From NCBI GenBank assembly GCA_934533005.1, contig CAKTBC010000028.1, positions 1 to 19,670 of the forward strand: a DNA stretch of 19,670 nucleotides. The letters are read 5' to 3'. The notes beneath the pieces were generated by a model. The model was not told the DNA's origin. It did no database searches and was given only the letters and a program-made list of their open reading frames with translations. Within the stretch, counting starts at the first letter, position 1, and the number at the start of each line of letters is the position of its first letter. This document shows, one piece after another, positions 1 to 7,376 of the stretch. Source of the stretch: an uncultured Oscillospiraceae bacterium (GTDB taxonomy: Bacteria; Bacillota; Clostridia; Oscillospirales; Oscillospiraceae). The position numbers were made by a program, and so were the translations under genes.

Positions 1-1211
1 GTGCCGTTGCGGAAGATGGGATGCACGTTGCCGTGCTCGTCCACGCCGTCGATGGAGAGATCGTCGCTGCCGATCATGAAGTCGGTGTGGTTGCCGGCGT
101 CGTTCACGCCAATCTCGTAGAGCTCTTCCTTGGTCATATTCTCAAAGCCCTTCACGCACTCGTCAAAGCCGAAACCGAGCGCGAGATGGCAGGCGGCGTT
201 CTCGTCAAAGAGCGTGTTGTAGAAGAGCAGGCCGGACTGGTGGATCGGAGACTCCTTCGGCACAAGGGCGCACTCGCCGAGATAGTGGCAGCCCTCGTCC
301 ATGCTGATGATCTGTTCGAGAACGGCCTGTCCTTTTTCGGCCTTGACCTCCACGGCGCGGCCCTTTTCAAACCGGACGGAGAAGTTCTCGATGAGCTGCC
401 CCTGATAGGAGAGCGGCTTTGTCGCGTACACAATGCCCTCGGCGGTGCGGCGGTCGGGAGAGGTGAAGACCTCCTCGGTCGGCATGTTGGGGTCATAGAT
501 GACGCCCTGTATTGTCGTGTCGCGTCCGGCGTGGAATTCGGCCGTCGGGATGAGGCCAACCTTGAAATCCGTGCCGTTCGCGGAATGGTAGCGCAGCTCG
601 CGCAGATGCAGATCGTTCAGATACTTGCTGCGCGCCTTGAGATCGCGGTTGTGCTCTTCCCAGTCGGCGATGGGGTCCTCGCCGTCGGCGCGGGCGGTGT
701 AGAGAATATCCTTCCAGAGCTGCTCTACGGCGGCGCGCTTGCTGAGCTCGGGGTGAACCTTCTTCGCCCACGCCTCGCCCGGCACGGCGGCGATGCACCA
801 CTGGTGCTTGTTGTCGATGGCGTCACGGTAGGGCTTGGAGACCTTGACCTTCTCGGCAAACGCCTTGAAGTACTTCGGGTTGATGCCGCGCAGCCCGTCG
901 GGATCCTCGGACTCGATGAAAATGCGCACCGGCAGATGGTCGACCATATCCTGCATCCGCGCCTTTTCCCACTCGCGGGTCTCGGAAAGGTCGCGCAGCT
1001 TCATGTAGCGCGCGGCGAGCTTCGTGAGCTCGGGATAGTTCCAGTCGACGGTGACGCGGCTCGCGCCGGCCTTGTAGCACTCTTCCACGAGCATTTTGAT
1101 GAATTCTGGCTGGTCAAGAGACGCGAAAACGCGCACTTCCTGCCCCTTCTGGACGTTCGCGCCCACGCGCACGATGAGCTTGGCGTAGGAGCGCATAACG
1201 GTCTTTTTCAT
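1..1211 (-). CDS. M29-family metallo-aminopeptidase (C-terminus off window)
   Basis: This is the N-terminal 403 codons of a cytoplasmic M29 (AmpS/AmpT/PepS-type) aminopeptidase, a metal-dependent enzyme that removes N-terminal residues from peptides. The family is usually about 400-415 residues, so only a few residues are missing. Visible hallmarks are PTEEVFT at 244-250 (metal-ligand Glu region), LGECALVP at 311-318 (Glu ligand), ENAACHLALG at 337-346 (His ligand) and NHTDFMIGS at 374-382 (His/Asp ligands). Seven residues after the CHLALG His there is Phe349, where I recall a catalytic Tyr in the Thermus and Staphylococcus enzymes; this may be a clostridial subgroup feature. The ATG is preceded by an AGAGG ribosome site about 9 nt upstream and a good promoter at 1250-1278. 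The gene is divergent from the TPR operon. Family assignment is firm; peptide preference is unknown. Confidence 0.93.
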   Translation of the reverse strand, partial: MKKTVMRSYAKLIVRVGANVQKGQEVRVFASLDQPEFIKMLVEECYKAGASRVTVDWNYPELTKLAARYMKLRDLSETREWEKARMQDMVDHLPVRIFIESEDPDGLRGINPKYFKAFAEKVKVSKPYRDAIDNKHQWCIAAVPGEAWAKKVHPELSKRAAVEQLWKDILYTARADGEDPIADWEEHNRDLKARSKYLNDLHLRELRYHSANGTDFKVGLIPTAEFHAGRDTTIQGVIYDPNMPTEEVFTSPDRRTAEGIVYATKPLSYQGQLIENFSVRFEKGRAVEVKAEKGQAVLEQIISMDEGCHYLGECALVPKESPIHQSGLLFYNTLFDENAACHLALGFGFDECVKGFENMTKEELYEIGVNDAGNHTDFMIGSDDLSIDGVDEHGNVHPIFRNG

Positions 1212-1249
1212 AGGTAGAAACCTCTTTTCGTGAATTGATCGATGCGCCT

Positions 1250-1278
1250 ATTATACCTTGCAACCGCCGGGAATTCAA
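1250..1278 (-). promoter_or_regulatory. Sigma-A promoter for the M29 aminopeptidase
   Basis: Read on the minus strand this is TTGAAT-N17-TATAAT (-35 at 1278-1273, -10 at 1255-1250). It predicts a start near 1243 and a leader of about 30 nt containing the ribosome site. It lies entirely within the footprint of the opposing promoter at 1258-1286. Confidence 0.8.
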
Positions 1279-1286
1279 GGTATAAT
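1258..1286 (+). promoter_or_regulatory. Sigma-A promoter for the TPR/DUF4037/DUF2804/GH13 operon
   Basis: TTGCAA (1258-1263), 17-bp spacer, perfect TATAAT (1281-1286). The usual 6-8 nt distance puts transcription start at about 1292-1294, on the ATG of the first gene at 1293, so the mRNA may be leaderless. The -10 boxes of this promoter and its divergent partner sit in a perfect inverted repeat, CAAGGTATAAT (1276-1286) against its complement (1250-1260). Confidence 0.8.
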
Positions 1287-1292
1287 CACCGT

Positions 1293-2027
1293 ATGAAAGA
1301 AACGATGGACAACATAGCCGCGCGTGCGGATGACTGCATGGGCCGCGGCGACTGGGACGGCGCGGAGCGCGTCTTCCTCGCCGCGCTCACCGAAGCGGAG
1401 GCGACCGGCGACAGGCGCACGGCGCTTTCCCTTTGCAGCGAACTGATCGGCTTTTATCGCCAGCGCGGCGACGCGGAGAAATTTTACCCCGTCTATGATC
1501 GGTGCACGGCGCTGCTTGGCGAGGTGCGCCCCGGCGCTGCTGCGCGCGGGACGATTCTGATCAACGCCGCCACGGCGCTCGCCGCCTTCGGCGAAGCGGC
1601 GCGCGCTCTGCCGCTCTTTCGGGAGGCGGAGAGCCTGTACGCCGCGGCGCTTGCGCCGAACCACCCGCGTCTCGCGGCACTTTATAACAATATGGCCGCG
1701 GCGCTCGATGCGCTGCACCGCCCGGAGGAGGCGGAGCAGTACATGCTCCGCGCACTGGAAAACCAGAAACAGCGTCCCGGCGATCTCGATCTCGCGGTGA
1801 CGTATGTAAATCTTGCGCAGCACTATGCCGCGCGAAACGATACCGACGCGCGCATCGCTGCGTGTCTCGACAAGGCGATGGAGCGCATGGACAGCCCGGA
1901 CGCCGTCTGGGAATACTACTACGCGCACACGGCGCGAAAAATCGCTCCGGCGCTCGAAGCGCTGGGGCGCGCGGACGCAGCGCGTGATCTCCGGGAAAGG
2001 GCGGACATCATCTATGAAGGGACTTGA
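1293..2027 (+). CDS. Tetratricopeptide-repeat (TPR) protein
   Basis: A 244-residue, mostly alpha-helical soluble protein with TPR-like helix pairs at about residues 87-120, 127-160 and 168-200. The clearest repeat is YNNMAAALDALHRPEEAEQY (131-150), with canonical small/aromatic TPR spacing. An N-terminal helical region (about 10-75) looks like degenerate repeats. There is no signal peptide or membrane segment, so it is probably a cytoplasmic scaffold. An upstream in-frame ATG at 1242 would add 17 residues, but it lies before the promoter -10, so I chose 1293. A further ATG at 1305 is possible. No good ribosome site exists inside the predicted transcript, consistent with leaderless translation. 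The gene overlaps the next by 14 nt and heads a four-gene operon. Specific function is unknown; partnership with DUF4037 is inferred from coupling. Confidence 0.85.
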   Translation: MKETMDNIAARADDCMGRGDWDGAERVFLAALTEAEATGDRRTALSLCSELIGFYRQRGDAEKFYPVYDRCTALLGEVRPGAAARGTILINAATALAAFGEAARALPLFREAESLYAAALAPNHPRLAALYNNMAAALDALHRPEEAEQYMLRALENQKQRPGDLDLAVTYVNLAQHYAARNDTDARIAACLDKAMERMDSPDAVWEYYYAHTARKIAPALEALGRADAARDLRERADIIYEGT

Positions 2028-2925
2028 GCTCTCCCGCGTCTTCTGGGAAAACGCCGTGCTCCCGGCGATCGAGGAGACCTGCCCTGTGCTGCTGCCGCGG
2101 CTCGCCGCGGGGCTCTGCGGCGGCGGGTCAGATTGTCTGGGATATGATGACGAGTTGTCCCACGACCATGGCTACGCCGCCGGGTGCATGTTATTCCTTG
2201 CGCCGGAGGACGCCGAAACGCACGGTTTTCTGCTCTCCACACTCTACGACCGCCTGCCGCGGGAATTTCTGGGCGTGAAAACCGAGCACCGCAGCCGGCA
2301 GGGCGACGGACGCTACGGCGTCAAGACGACCGCGCAATTCCTTTTGGAGCAGACGGGGCTTTTCCATACGCCGGAGGCATGGTACGAGTGGATGGCAATC
2401 CCGTCGTATGCGCTCGCCGCTGCCTGCGCCGGGGAGATATTCTACGACGGTTCCGGCGATATGACGCGCTTTCGCGAAACGCTGCGCACCGGCATGCCGG
2501 AGGACGTGCGGATAAAGAAGATCGCCGGGCACGCCGCGCTCATGGCGCAGTCCGGGCAGTACAACGTCTCGCGCTGCCGCCGCCACGGGGAAGAGAGCGC
2601 GGCGCGGCTCGCGTGCTGTGAGTTTGTAAACCACACGCTCGCCATGCTGTTTCTGCTGAACGGACGGCATATGCCGTTTTATAAATGGGCGTTTCGCGCC
2701 GCAAAAGAACTGCCGAAGCTTGCAGAGCTCGTCCCCGCGCTCGAAGCGCTGCTGCGCGAGCCGGACGAGGCGGAGATCGAGCGCGTGAGCGCCGCGGTGA
2801 TCGAAGAGCTGCGTACCCAGGGCCTGACGGACGGCAGCTGGGATTTCCTTGAGCCCCACGCCTATGCCGTCATGCGGCGCATCCAAAACCCGGAGATCGC
2901 CGCGCTGCACATCATGGAGGTCTGA
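2014..2925 (+). CDS. DUF4037-family protein with nucleotidyltransferase-like motif
   Basis: A 303-residue protein matching DUF4037 by motif. Residues 38-40 (GSD), 45-47 (DDE) and 49-52 (SHDH) form the GSD-x4-DDE-x-SxDH block, which resembles the Gly-Ser plus acidic-pair core of the nucleotidyltransferase fold. Further family marks are SGQYNVSRCRR (180-190) and PFYKWAFR (221-228). Whether it transfers nucleotides, and to what, is unknown. The start at 2014 lies within the last codons of the TPR gene (14-nt overlap) with a weak AAAGG 13 nt upstream, so translational coupling is likely. A longer in-frame reading from 1813 is only a shadow of the TPR gene. The end of this gene carries the GGAGG ribosome site for the DUF2804 gene. 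Family call is good; biochemical role is open. Confidence 0.82.
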   Translation: MKGLELSRVFWENAVLPAIEETCPVLLPRLAAGLCGGGSDCLGYDDELSHDHGYAAGCMLFLAPEDAETHGFLLSTLYDRLPREFLGVKTEHRSRQGDGRYGVKTTAQFLLEQTGLFHTPEAWYEWMAIPSYALAAACAGEIFYDGSGDMTRFRETLRTGMPEDVRIKKIAGHAALMAQSGQYNVSRCRRHGEESAARLACCEFVNHTLAMLFLLNGRHMPFYKWAFRAAKELPKLAELVPALEALLREPDEAEIERVSAAVIEELRTQGLTDGSWDFLEPHAYAVMRRIQNPEIAALHIMEV

Positions 2926-2926
2926 C

Positions 2927-3892
2927 ATGGAAGAATACCGCGTACCGGCGGAGCTGCTGGATGAGAAGGGGAAGCTTTCCCGTCCCGGCTGGTCGGCACA
3001 GGACGATTTCATTTACAATAAGGAAAACGCCGGCGGCGGCCTTTCGGAGTGGGAGCGCTACTTTGTTACTGGTGCTTCCTTCGCGCTGGAGATCAGCTAC
3101 GGCCACACGCGCTCCGGCGGCATCGCCGAGGTGCGGCTCACCGACCTCGAGACGGACGAGCGGTACGCCTCCGGCAGCGTGCAGGCGTTCCCGGGCGATG
3201 CGTTCGATCTGGACTTTTCCTGCGGCGAGGAGCACACCGTCAAATTCGAAAACGACGATCTCTACCTTCTGCTCACGCATTATGACGGCGTGCGCCGCGT
3301 GCAGTTCCGCTCGGAGCGGTTCGAGGGCGATCTCTCCTGCGCGAATGACGGCGACGGCATCTATACCGCGGAGGCGCTCTCCGGAAAGCAGTTTTATACC
3401 CGAGGCTTCCGGTGCTTCCCCGGCCTTTCCGGGTATCTTCGGATGCATAATCGCGATCTGCCGCTCGACGCAAAAACGTTCCTCTTCTCCGAGAGCGTGC
3501 GCGCCATGATGCCGCGCGGCGATGCGTATCTCCGGCTCTTCGGCAGTACGTGCGTTGAGGGGCACGTTATCTCGCTCGCCTTGTCCGACGGTGCGGAGAG
3601 CGAGCAGGAAAACGCACTCTTTTATGACGGTACGCTCTGCAAGCTGGGGCGCGTATACATGAAGCGCAACTCGTCCGATCCGCTGCGGCCGTGGTATATT
3701 TCCGACAGTACCCGGCGGCTGCATCTGGAATTCGAAGCGCGGCACGAATACCGCGTCCGGCGGCGCGCCATGCTGCTCCGCTCCGAGGTGCGTCAATATT
3801 TCGGAACGTTCTCCGGCACGGTCGAGCTGCCGGACGGGGAGATACTTCCAATCGAGGATATGTACATTTTCAGTGAGGAAAAGCTGCGCTGA
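2927..3892 (+). CDS. DUF2804-family protein
   Basis: A 321-residue protein whose landmarks match DUF2804: PGWSAQDDFIYNKEN at 20-34, SEWERY at 40-45, RPWYISD at 254-260, and RQYFGTFSG followed by an acidic, Gly-rich turn (289-310). The predicted structure is beta-rich, with no signal peptide or transmembrane helix. No enzymatic activity is established for the family as far as I know. The ATG lies 1 nt after the DUF4037 stop with GGAGG at 2916-2920 (6-nt spacing), so the start is secure. The GH13 gene follows after 20 nt. The company suggests a link to carbohydrate or envelope metabolism, but that is inference from position only. Confidence 0.82.
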   Translation: MEEYRVPAELLDEKGKLSRPGWSAQDDFIYNKENAGGGLSEWERYFVTGASFALEISYGHTRSGGIAEVRLTDLETDERYASGSVQAFPGDAFDLDFSCGEEHTVKFENDDLYLLLTHYDGVRRVQFRSERFEGDLSCANDGDGIYTAEALSGKQFYTRGFRCFPGLSGYLRMHNRDLPLDAKTFLFSESVRAMMPRGDAYLRLFGSTCVEGHVISLALSDGAESEQENALFYDGTLCKLGRVYMKRNSSDPLRPWYISDSTRRLHLEFEARHEYRVRRRAMLLRSEVRQYFGTFSGTVELPDGEILPIEDMYIFSEEKLR

Positions 3893-3912
3893 GCGGCAGA
3901 AAGGACAAAGAT

Positions 3913-5589
3913 ATGGAAAAAACCTTCTGGTATAAGGATGCGGTCATCTACCAGATCTGGCCGCGCAGCTTCAAGGACGCCGACGGCGACGGCGTGGGCG
4001 ATCTGATGGGCGTGTACGAAAAGCTGGACTATCTCAAAAGCCTGCATGTGAACGCCATCTGGTTTTCGCCGCTCTACCCCTCGCCGAATGCCGACTTCGG
4101 TTACGACGTGGCGGACTATATGGACATCTCCGCCGAATACGGCGGCATGGCGGCGTTCAAAAAGGTGCTTGACGGCGCACACGAGCGCGGCATAAAGGTC
4201 ATTATGGATCTTGTCGTGAACCACACGAGCGACGAGCACCCGTGGTTCCAGGCGAGCCGCCGCGGCGAGGAGCCGTATAAGGATTACTACATCTGGCGCA
4301 AGCCGAAAAAGGACGGCACACTTCCCAACAACTGGGACAGCATGTTCGAGGGCAAGGCGTGGCAGTATGACGAGGTACGTAAGGCATACTATCTCCACAT
4401 CTTCGCCATCAAGCAGCCCGACCTGAACATGGATAATCCCCGCGTGCGTGCTGAGGTGAAGAAAATTCTCCGCTTCTGGCTCGATATGGGCGTGGACGGC
4501 TTCCGCGAGGACGTCATCACGTATATCTCCAAGCCCAAGGGGCTGCCGGATGCGCCGTTCTACATGCCCATGGCGCGCGGCATCTTCCAGTACAACAACG
4601 GCCCGCATCTGCACGAATATCTCAACGAGTTCCGCACCGTGCTCGACGATTATGACTGCGTGACCATCGGCGAAGCGCCTCTCATCACAACGAAGCGCGC
4701 GCTCGACTTCATCGGCGGCAAGCACCCGGAGCTTGACATGATGATCCCGTTCCAGTGCATGGAGGGAGACTGCTTCCTGCAGGACTATTCCCACCACCCG
4801 TTCTGCCTTTTGAAGCTCAAGACCATATGGGCGCATTGGCAGAAGGCGCTGCGCGGCAAGGGCTGGAATCTGCTGTACATCGAAAACCACGACCATCCGC
4901 GTGTCATCAGCCGCTACGGCAGCGAAAAATACAACACCGAGAGCGGCAAGGCGCTCGCGGCGTCGTATCTCTTCCAGGAGGGCACGCCCATCGTCTATCA
5001 GGGGCAGGAGATTGGCATGACGAACATCTATCCCGAGACGATCGACGGCTACGAGGATGTGCAGACCATCAACCAGTACCACCACTTCGCCACGCACAAA
5101 TCCGAAAAGAAGCGCATGCAGCGCATTTACTGGGGCTCGCGCGACAGCGCGCGCACGCCCGTGCAGTGGGACGATACGCCAAACGCCGGATTCACGACCG
5201 GCACGCCGTGGTTTGCGGTCAACGAAAACTATCCGCAGATCAACGTCGCCGCGCAGGAGAATGATCCGGACTCCCTGCTGAATTTTTACCGCGAGGCGCT
5301 CTATTGGCGGCATGAGCTGCCGGTCGTGCGCTACGGCACGTTCCGCCAGTACTATCCGCTGAGCAACAAGCTCTTCGTGTATGAGCGCCGCTCGAAGCGC
5401 GAAAAGCTTCTCGTCATCTGCTCGTACTCGGTGAATCCCGTGAAGTTCAAGGCACCCCGCGGGTACGACCTGCGGAAGGGCCGGCTCATCCTGAAGAGCC
5501 ACACGGACTATATCGAGAATAACGGCTTTGTCACGCAGCCTTACGAGACCCGCGTGTATCTCTTCCGCGACGAACCGAAAGCCGAATAA
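3913..5589 (+). CDS. GH13 alpha-glucosidase (oligo-1,6-glucosidase-like)
   Basis: A 558-residue cytoplasmic glycoside hydrolase of the oligo-1,6-glucosidase / alpha-glucosidase branch of GH13, of full family length. Visible parts are the N-terminal strand YQIWPRSFKDADGDGVGDL with its Asp-rich calcium-type loop (22-30), region I DLVVNHTSDEH (99-109), region II GFREDVI with nucleophile Asp200, region III TIGEAP with acid/base Glu254, and region IV ENHDHPR with Asp327. Val201 follows the nucleophile; in this group Val there is associated with alpha-1,6-linked substrates and Thr with alpha-1,4 maltases, so isomaltose-type sugars are plausible. Trehalose-6-phosphate hydrolase is an alternative. 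AGAAAGGA lies about 9 nt before the ATG. It is the last gene of the operon and is followed by a strong terminator. No sugar transporter is in this operon. Confidence 0.93.
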   Translation: MEKTFWYKDAVIYQIWPRSFKDADGDGVGDLMGVYEKLDYLKSLHVNAIWFSPLYPSPNADFGYDVADYMDISAEYGGMAAFKKVLDGAHERGIKVIMDLVVNHTSDEHPWFQASRRGEEPYKDYYIWRKPKKDGTLPNNWDSMFEGKAWQYDEVRKAYYLHIFAIKQPDLNMDNPRVRAEVKKILRFWLDMGVDGFREDVITYISKPKGLPDAPFYMPMARGIFQYNNGPHLHEYLNEFRTVLDDYDCVTIGEAPLITTKRALDFIGGKHPELDMMIPFQCMEGDCFLQDYSHHPFCLLKLKTIWAHWQKALRGKGWNLLYIENHDHPRVISRYGSEKYNTESGKALAASYLFQEGTPIVYQGQEIGMTNIYPETIDGYEDVQTINQYHHFATHKSEKKRMQRIYWGSRDSARTPVQWDDTPNAGFTTGTPWFAVNENYPQINVAAQENDPDSLLNFYREALYWRHELPVVRYGTFRQYYPLSNKLFVYERRSKREKLLVICSYSVNPVKFKAPRGYDLRKGRLILKSHTDYIENNGFVTQPYETRVYLFRDEPKAE

Positions 5590-5599
5590 CCAAATAAAA

Positions 5600-5637
5600 C
5601 GCACGGAACCCCCGGACATCTCCGGGGGTTCCGTGCG
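5600..5637. terminator. Bidirectional intrinsic terminator between GH13 and GH2 genes
   Basis: A perfect 17-bp stem (5600-5616 with 5621-5637) with a 4-nt CATC loop lies between two convergent genes. On the minus strand it is followed by GTTTTATTT, a good U-tract. On the plus strand the tail is weaker (CCTATTATTT). It probably ends both the TPR-GH13 and galK-GH2 operons. Confidence 0.9.
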
Positions 5638-5645
5638 CCTATTAT

Positions 5646-7376
5646 TTAAAACTTCAATTGTTCATTGATCTCCCGGAGTGTTTCCTCCGGGATCTTCAGC
5701 ACCTCGCGGTCGTAGGTCATAAGGCCGTTGAGCTCTTCCTCCACGTCCGTGATCTGCGTATACACCGCCGCGGTCAGCCCTTCCTTGGAAATGTGCGGCA
5801 GCACCTGCTCACGCATGAGCTTTTCATAGTCCCGCGCGAGCGAGGCGCCGTCGCGGCAGATGCGGTAGCCGAACACCTTGTCCGTCCAGCGGTGGCCGTC
5901 CACGGCGAGAATGTACCCGCCGTACTCCGTGAGCGCGAGCGCGCGGCCGTCGTTCTTGAGCTTCACGGGGCGGAAATAGATATGGCGGCTCTTCATTTCC
6001 TCATAGCCCTGATCCTGCCAGCCGCTCGCGTGATCGATAAAGCGCGTGGCGTCCAGCTTTTTGAGCTCGTTTGCCATGTCCAGCGCGTCAAACTGTCCCC
6101 AGCCCTCGTTGAACACCGTCCAGAGCGCGATGCATGGGCAGTTGTAGAGAAGTCGCACCGTGTCTGCCATCTCGCGGCGAAACCGCGCGCGGGAGAGCAT
6201 GCCGCTCCGGCCATAGGGCTTTGCGTCCTTGTCCGGGAGATCGACCTTGCCGAGCGTCGGCAGCGCGGAAACGTGGAGAAAGCTGTACGGCTGCCCGCCG
6301 GACACCATGTCCTGCCAGACGATCATGCCGAGCCGGTCACAATGATAGTACCAGCGCAGCGGCTCGATTTTTATATGCTTGCGCAGCATGTTGAAGCCGC
6401 AGCGCTTCATGGTTTCGATGTCGTTCACCATCGCCTCGTCCGAGGGCGGCGTGAGAAGTCCGTCGGGGTAGTACCCCTGGTCGAGCAGGCCGTTGTGGAA
6501 GAGGGGGGCGTTGTTCAATCCGAACACCTTATGGCCGCTCAGCTCCACATAGGAGAACTTGCGCATGGCAAAATAGCTTTCCACACGGTCTTCGCCGCAG
6601 GTGATATCCAGCGTGTAGAGATAGGGATCGTCCGGTGTCCAGGCGTGGAAACCGGGGAGCGGGACAACGCATACGCCGTCTTTTGCCCAGCTCCCGGCAA
6701 CGAAGCTTCCGTCCGCGCCGCGCACGTCGCACGTGATGGCGGCGCTCTCGCCCGCGGTATCCAGCTCGATGCGCACGCGAGCGCCGTCAAACTCCGGCGT
6801 GATGCGAAGGCTCTTTACATAGACCTCCGGCACGCTCTCCAGCCATACCGTCTGCCAGATGCCGCTCTGCGCGGTGTACCACATGCCGCCGCGCTTGTAG
6901 CGCTGCTTGCCGTAGGCAAACGTGGGATCGTCGGCGTTGTCGCGCACCGTTACGCGAAGAAGGTTCTCCCCCTCGCGCAGCAGACTTGTGATATCCGCGG
7001 AGAACGGCCAGTAGCCGCCGGAGTGCTTCACGGCGGAAACACCGTTTACGAACACCTCTGCGATCTGATCCACTGCGCCGAAGTGCAGCAGCACGCGCGA
7101 TTTCTGAAAGCCCTCTGGCAGCGTGAAGCTCCGGCGATAGTGCAGATATTCGTCCCTGGCCGGGCCGCGCTCGGCACCGGAGAGCGGGGCTTCCGGGGAG
7201 AACGGCACGACGATTTCGCCGTCCCACGCCTCCGGCTCGTCGCCGGACGCCGTGACGGCATAGTCCCAAACGCCGTTGAGATTGAGAAAACTCTCCCGCC
7301 GCAGCTGCGGGCGGGGATATTCCGGTAAGGGGTGCTCGCAGTCGAGCGCCGCGCCCCATTTTGTCAGCATCGTCAT
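5646..7376 (-). CDS. GH2 beta-glycosidase (probable beta-galactosidase)
   Basis: A 576-residue GH2 enzyme without a signal peptide. The sugar-binding domain (FLNLNGVWDYA at 30-40; SGIWQTVWLE at 171-180) is followed by an Ig-like domain (about 185-275) and a TIM barrel. VFNEGWGQ gives acid/base Glu424, and ALTEYGGY gives nucleophile Glu484. The tail motif TDVEEELNGLMTYDRE (543-558) is typical of short GH2 enzymes. It is much shorter than LacZ (about 1020) and close to GusA-sized members (about 600), so substrate cannot be read from length. Galactokinase at the operon head makes a beta-galactoside the best guess; beta-glucuronide or another glycoside remains possible. The ATG overlaps the MFS stop as ATGA, with AGGAG 8 nt upstream, so translation is coupled. 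Confidence 0.92.
   Translation of the reverse strand: MTMLTKWGAALDCEHPLPEYPRPQLRRESFLNLNGVWDYAVTASGDEPEAWDGEIVVPFSPEAPLSGAERGPARDEYLHYRRSFTLPEGFQKSRVLLHFGAVDQIAEVFVNGVSAVKHSGGYWPFSADITSLLREGENLLRVTVRDNADDPTFAYGKQRYKRGGMWYTAQSGIWQTVWLESVPEVYVKSLRITPEFDGARVRIELDTAGESAAITCDVRGADGSFVAGSWAKDGVCVVPLPGFHAWTPDDPYLYTLDITCGEDRVESYFAMRKFSYVELSGHKVFGLNNAPLFHNGLLDQGYYPDGLLTPPSDEAMVNDIETMKRCGFNMLRKHIKIEPLRWYYHCDRLGMIVWQDMVSGGQPYSFLHVSALPTLGKVDLPDKDAKPYGRSGMLSRARFRREMADTVRLLYNCPCIALWTVFNEGWGQFDALDMANELKKLDATRFIDHASGWQDQGYEEMKSRHIYFRPVKLKNDGRALALTEYGGYILAVDGHRWTDKVFGYRICRDGASLARDYEKLMREQVLPHISKEGLTAAVYTQITDVEEELNGLMTYDREVLKIPEETLREINEQLKF

Noticed and set aside
21..1217. 398-codon plus-strand ORF
   Set aside because: Antisense to the M29 aminopeptidase, which has clear metal-site motifs, a ribosome site and a promoter. 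The plus-strand reading has no recognisable motif.
1242..1292. Upstream ATG start for the TPR protein adding 17 residues
   Set aside because: It lies upstream of the TATAAT box, so it would not be on the predicted mRNA, and the added residues are unlike the rest of the protein.
3793..5619. 608-codon minus-strand ORF
   Set aside because: Antisense to the GH13 gene with all four catalytic regions. It runs through the terminator and is explained by third-position GC bias.
5658..7328. 556-codon plus-strand ORF
   Set aside because: Antisense shadow of the GH2 gene, which has both catalytic Glu motifs and a coupled start.
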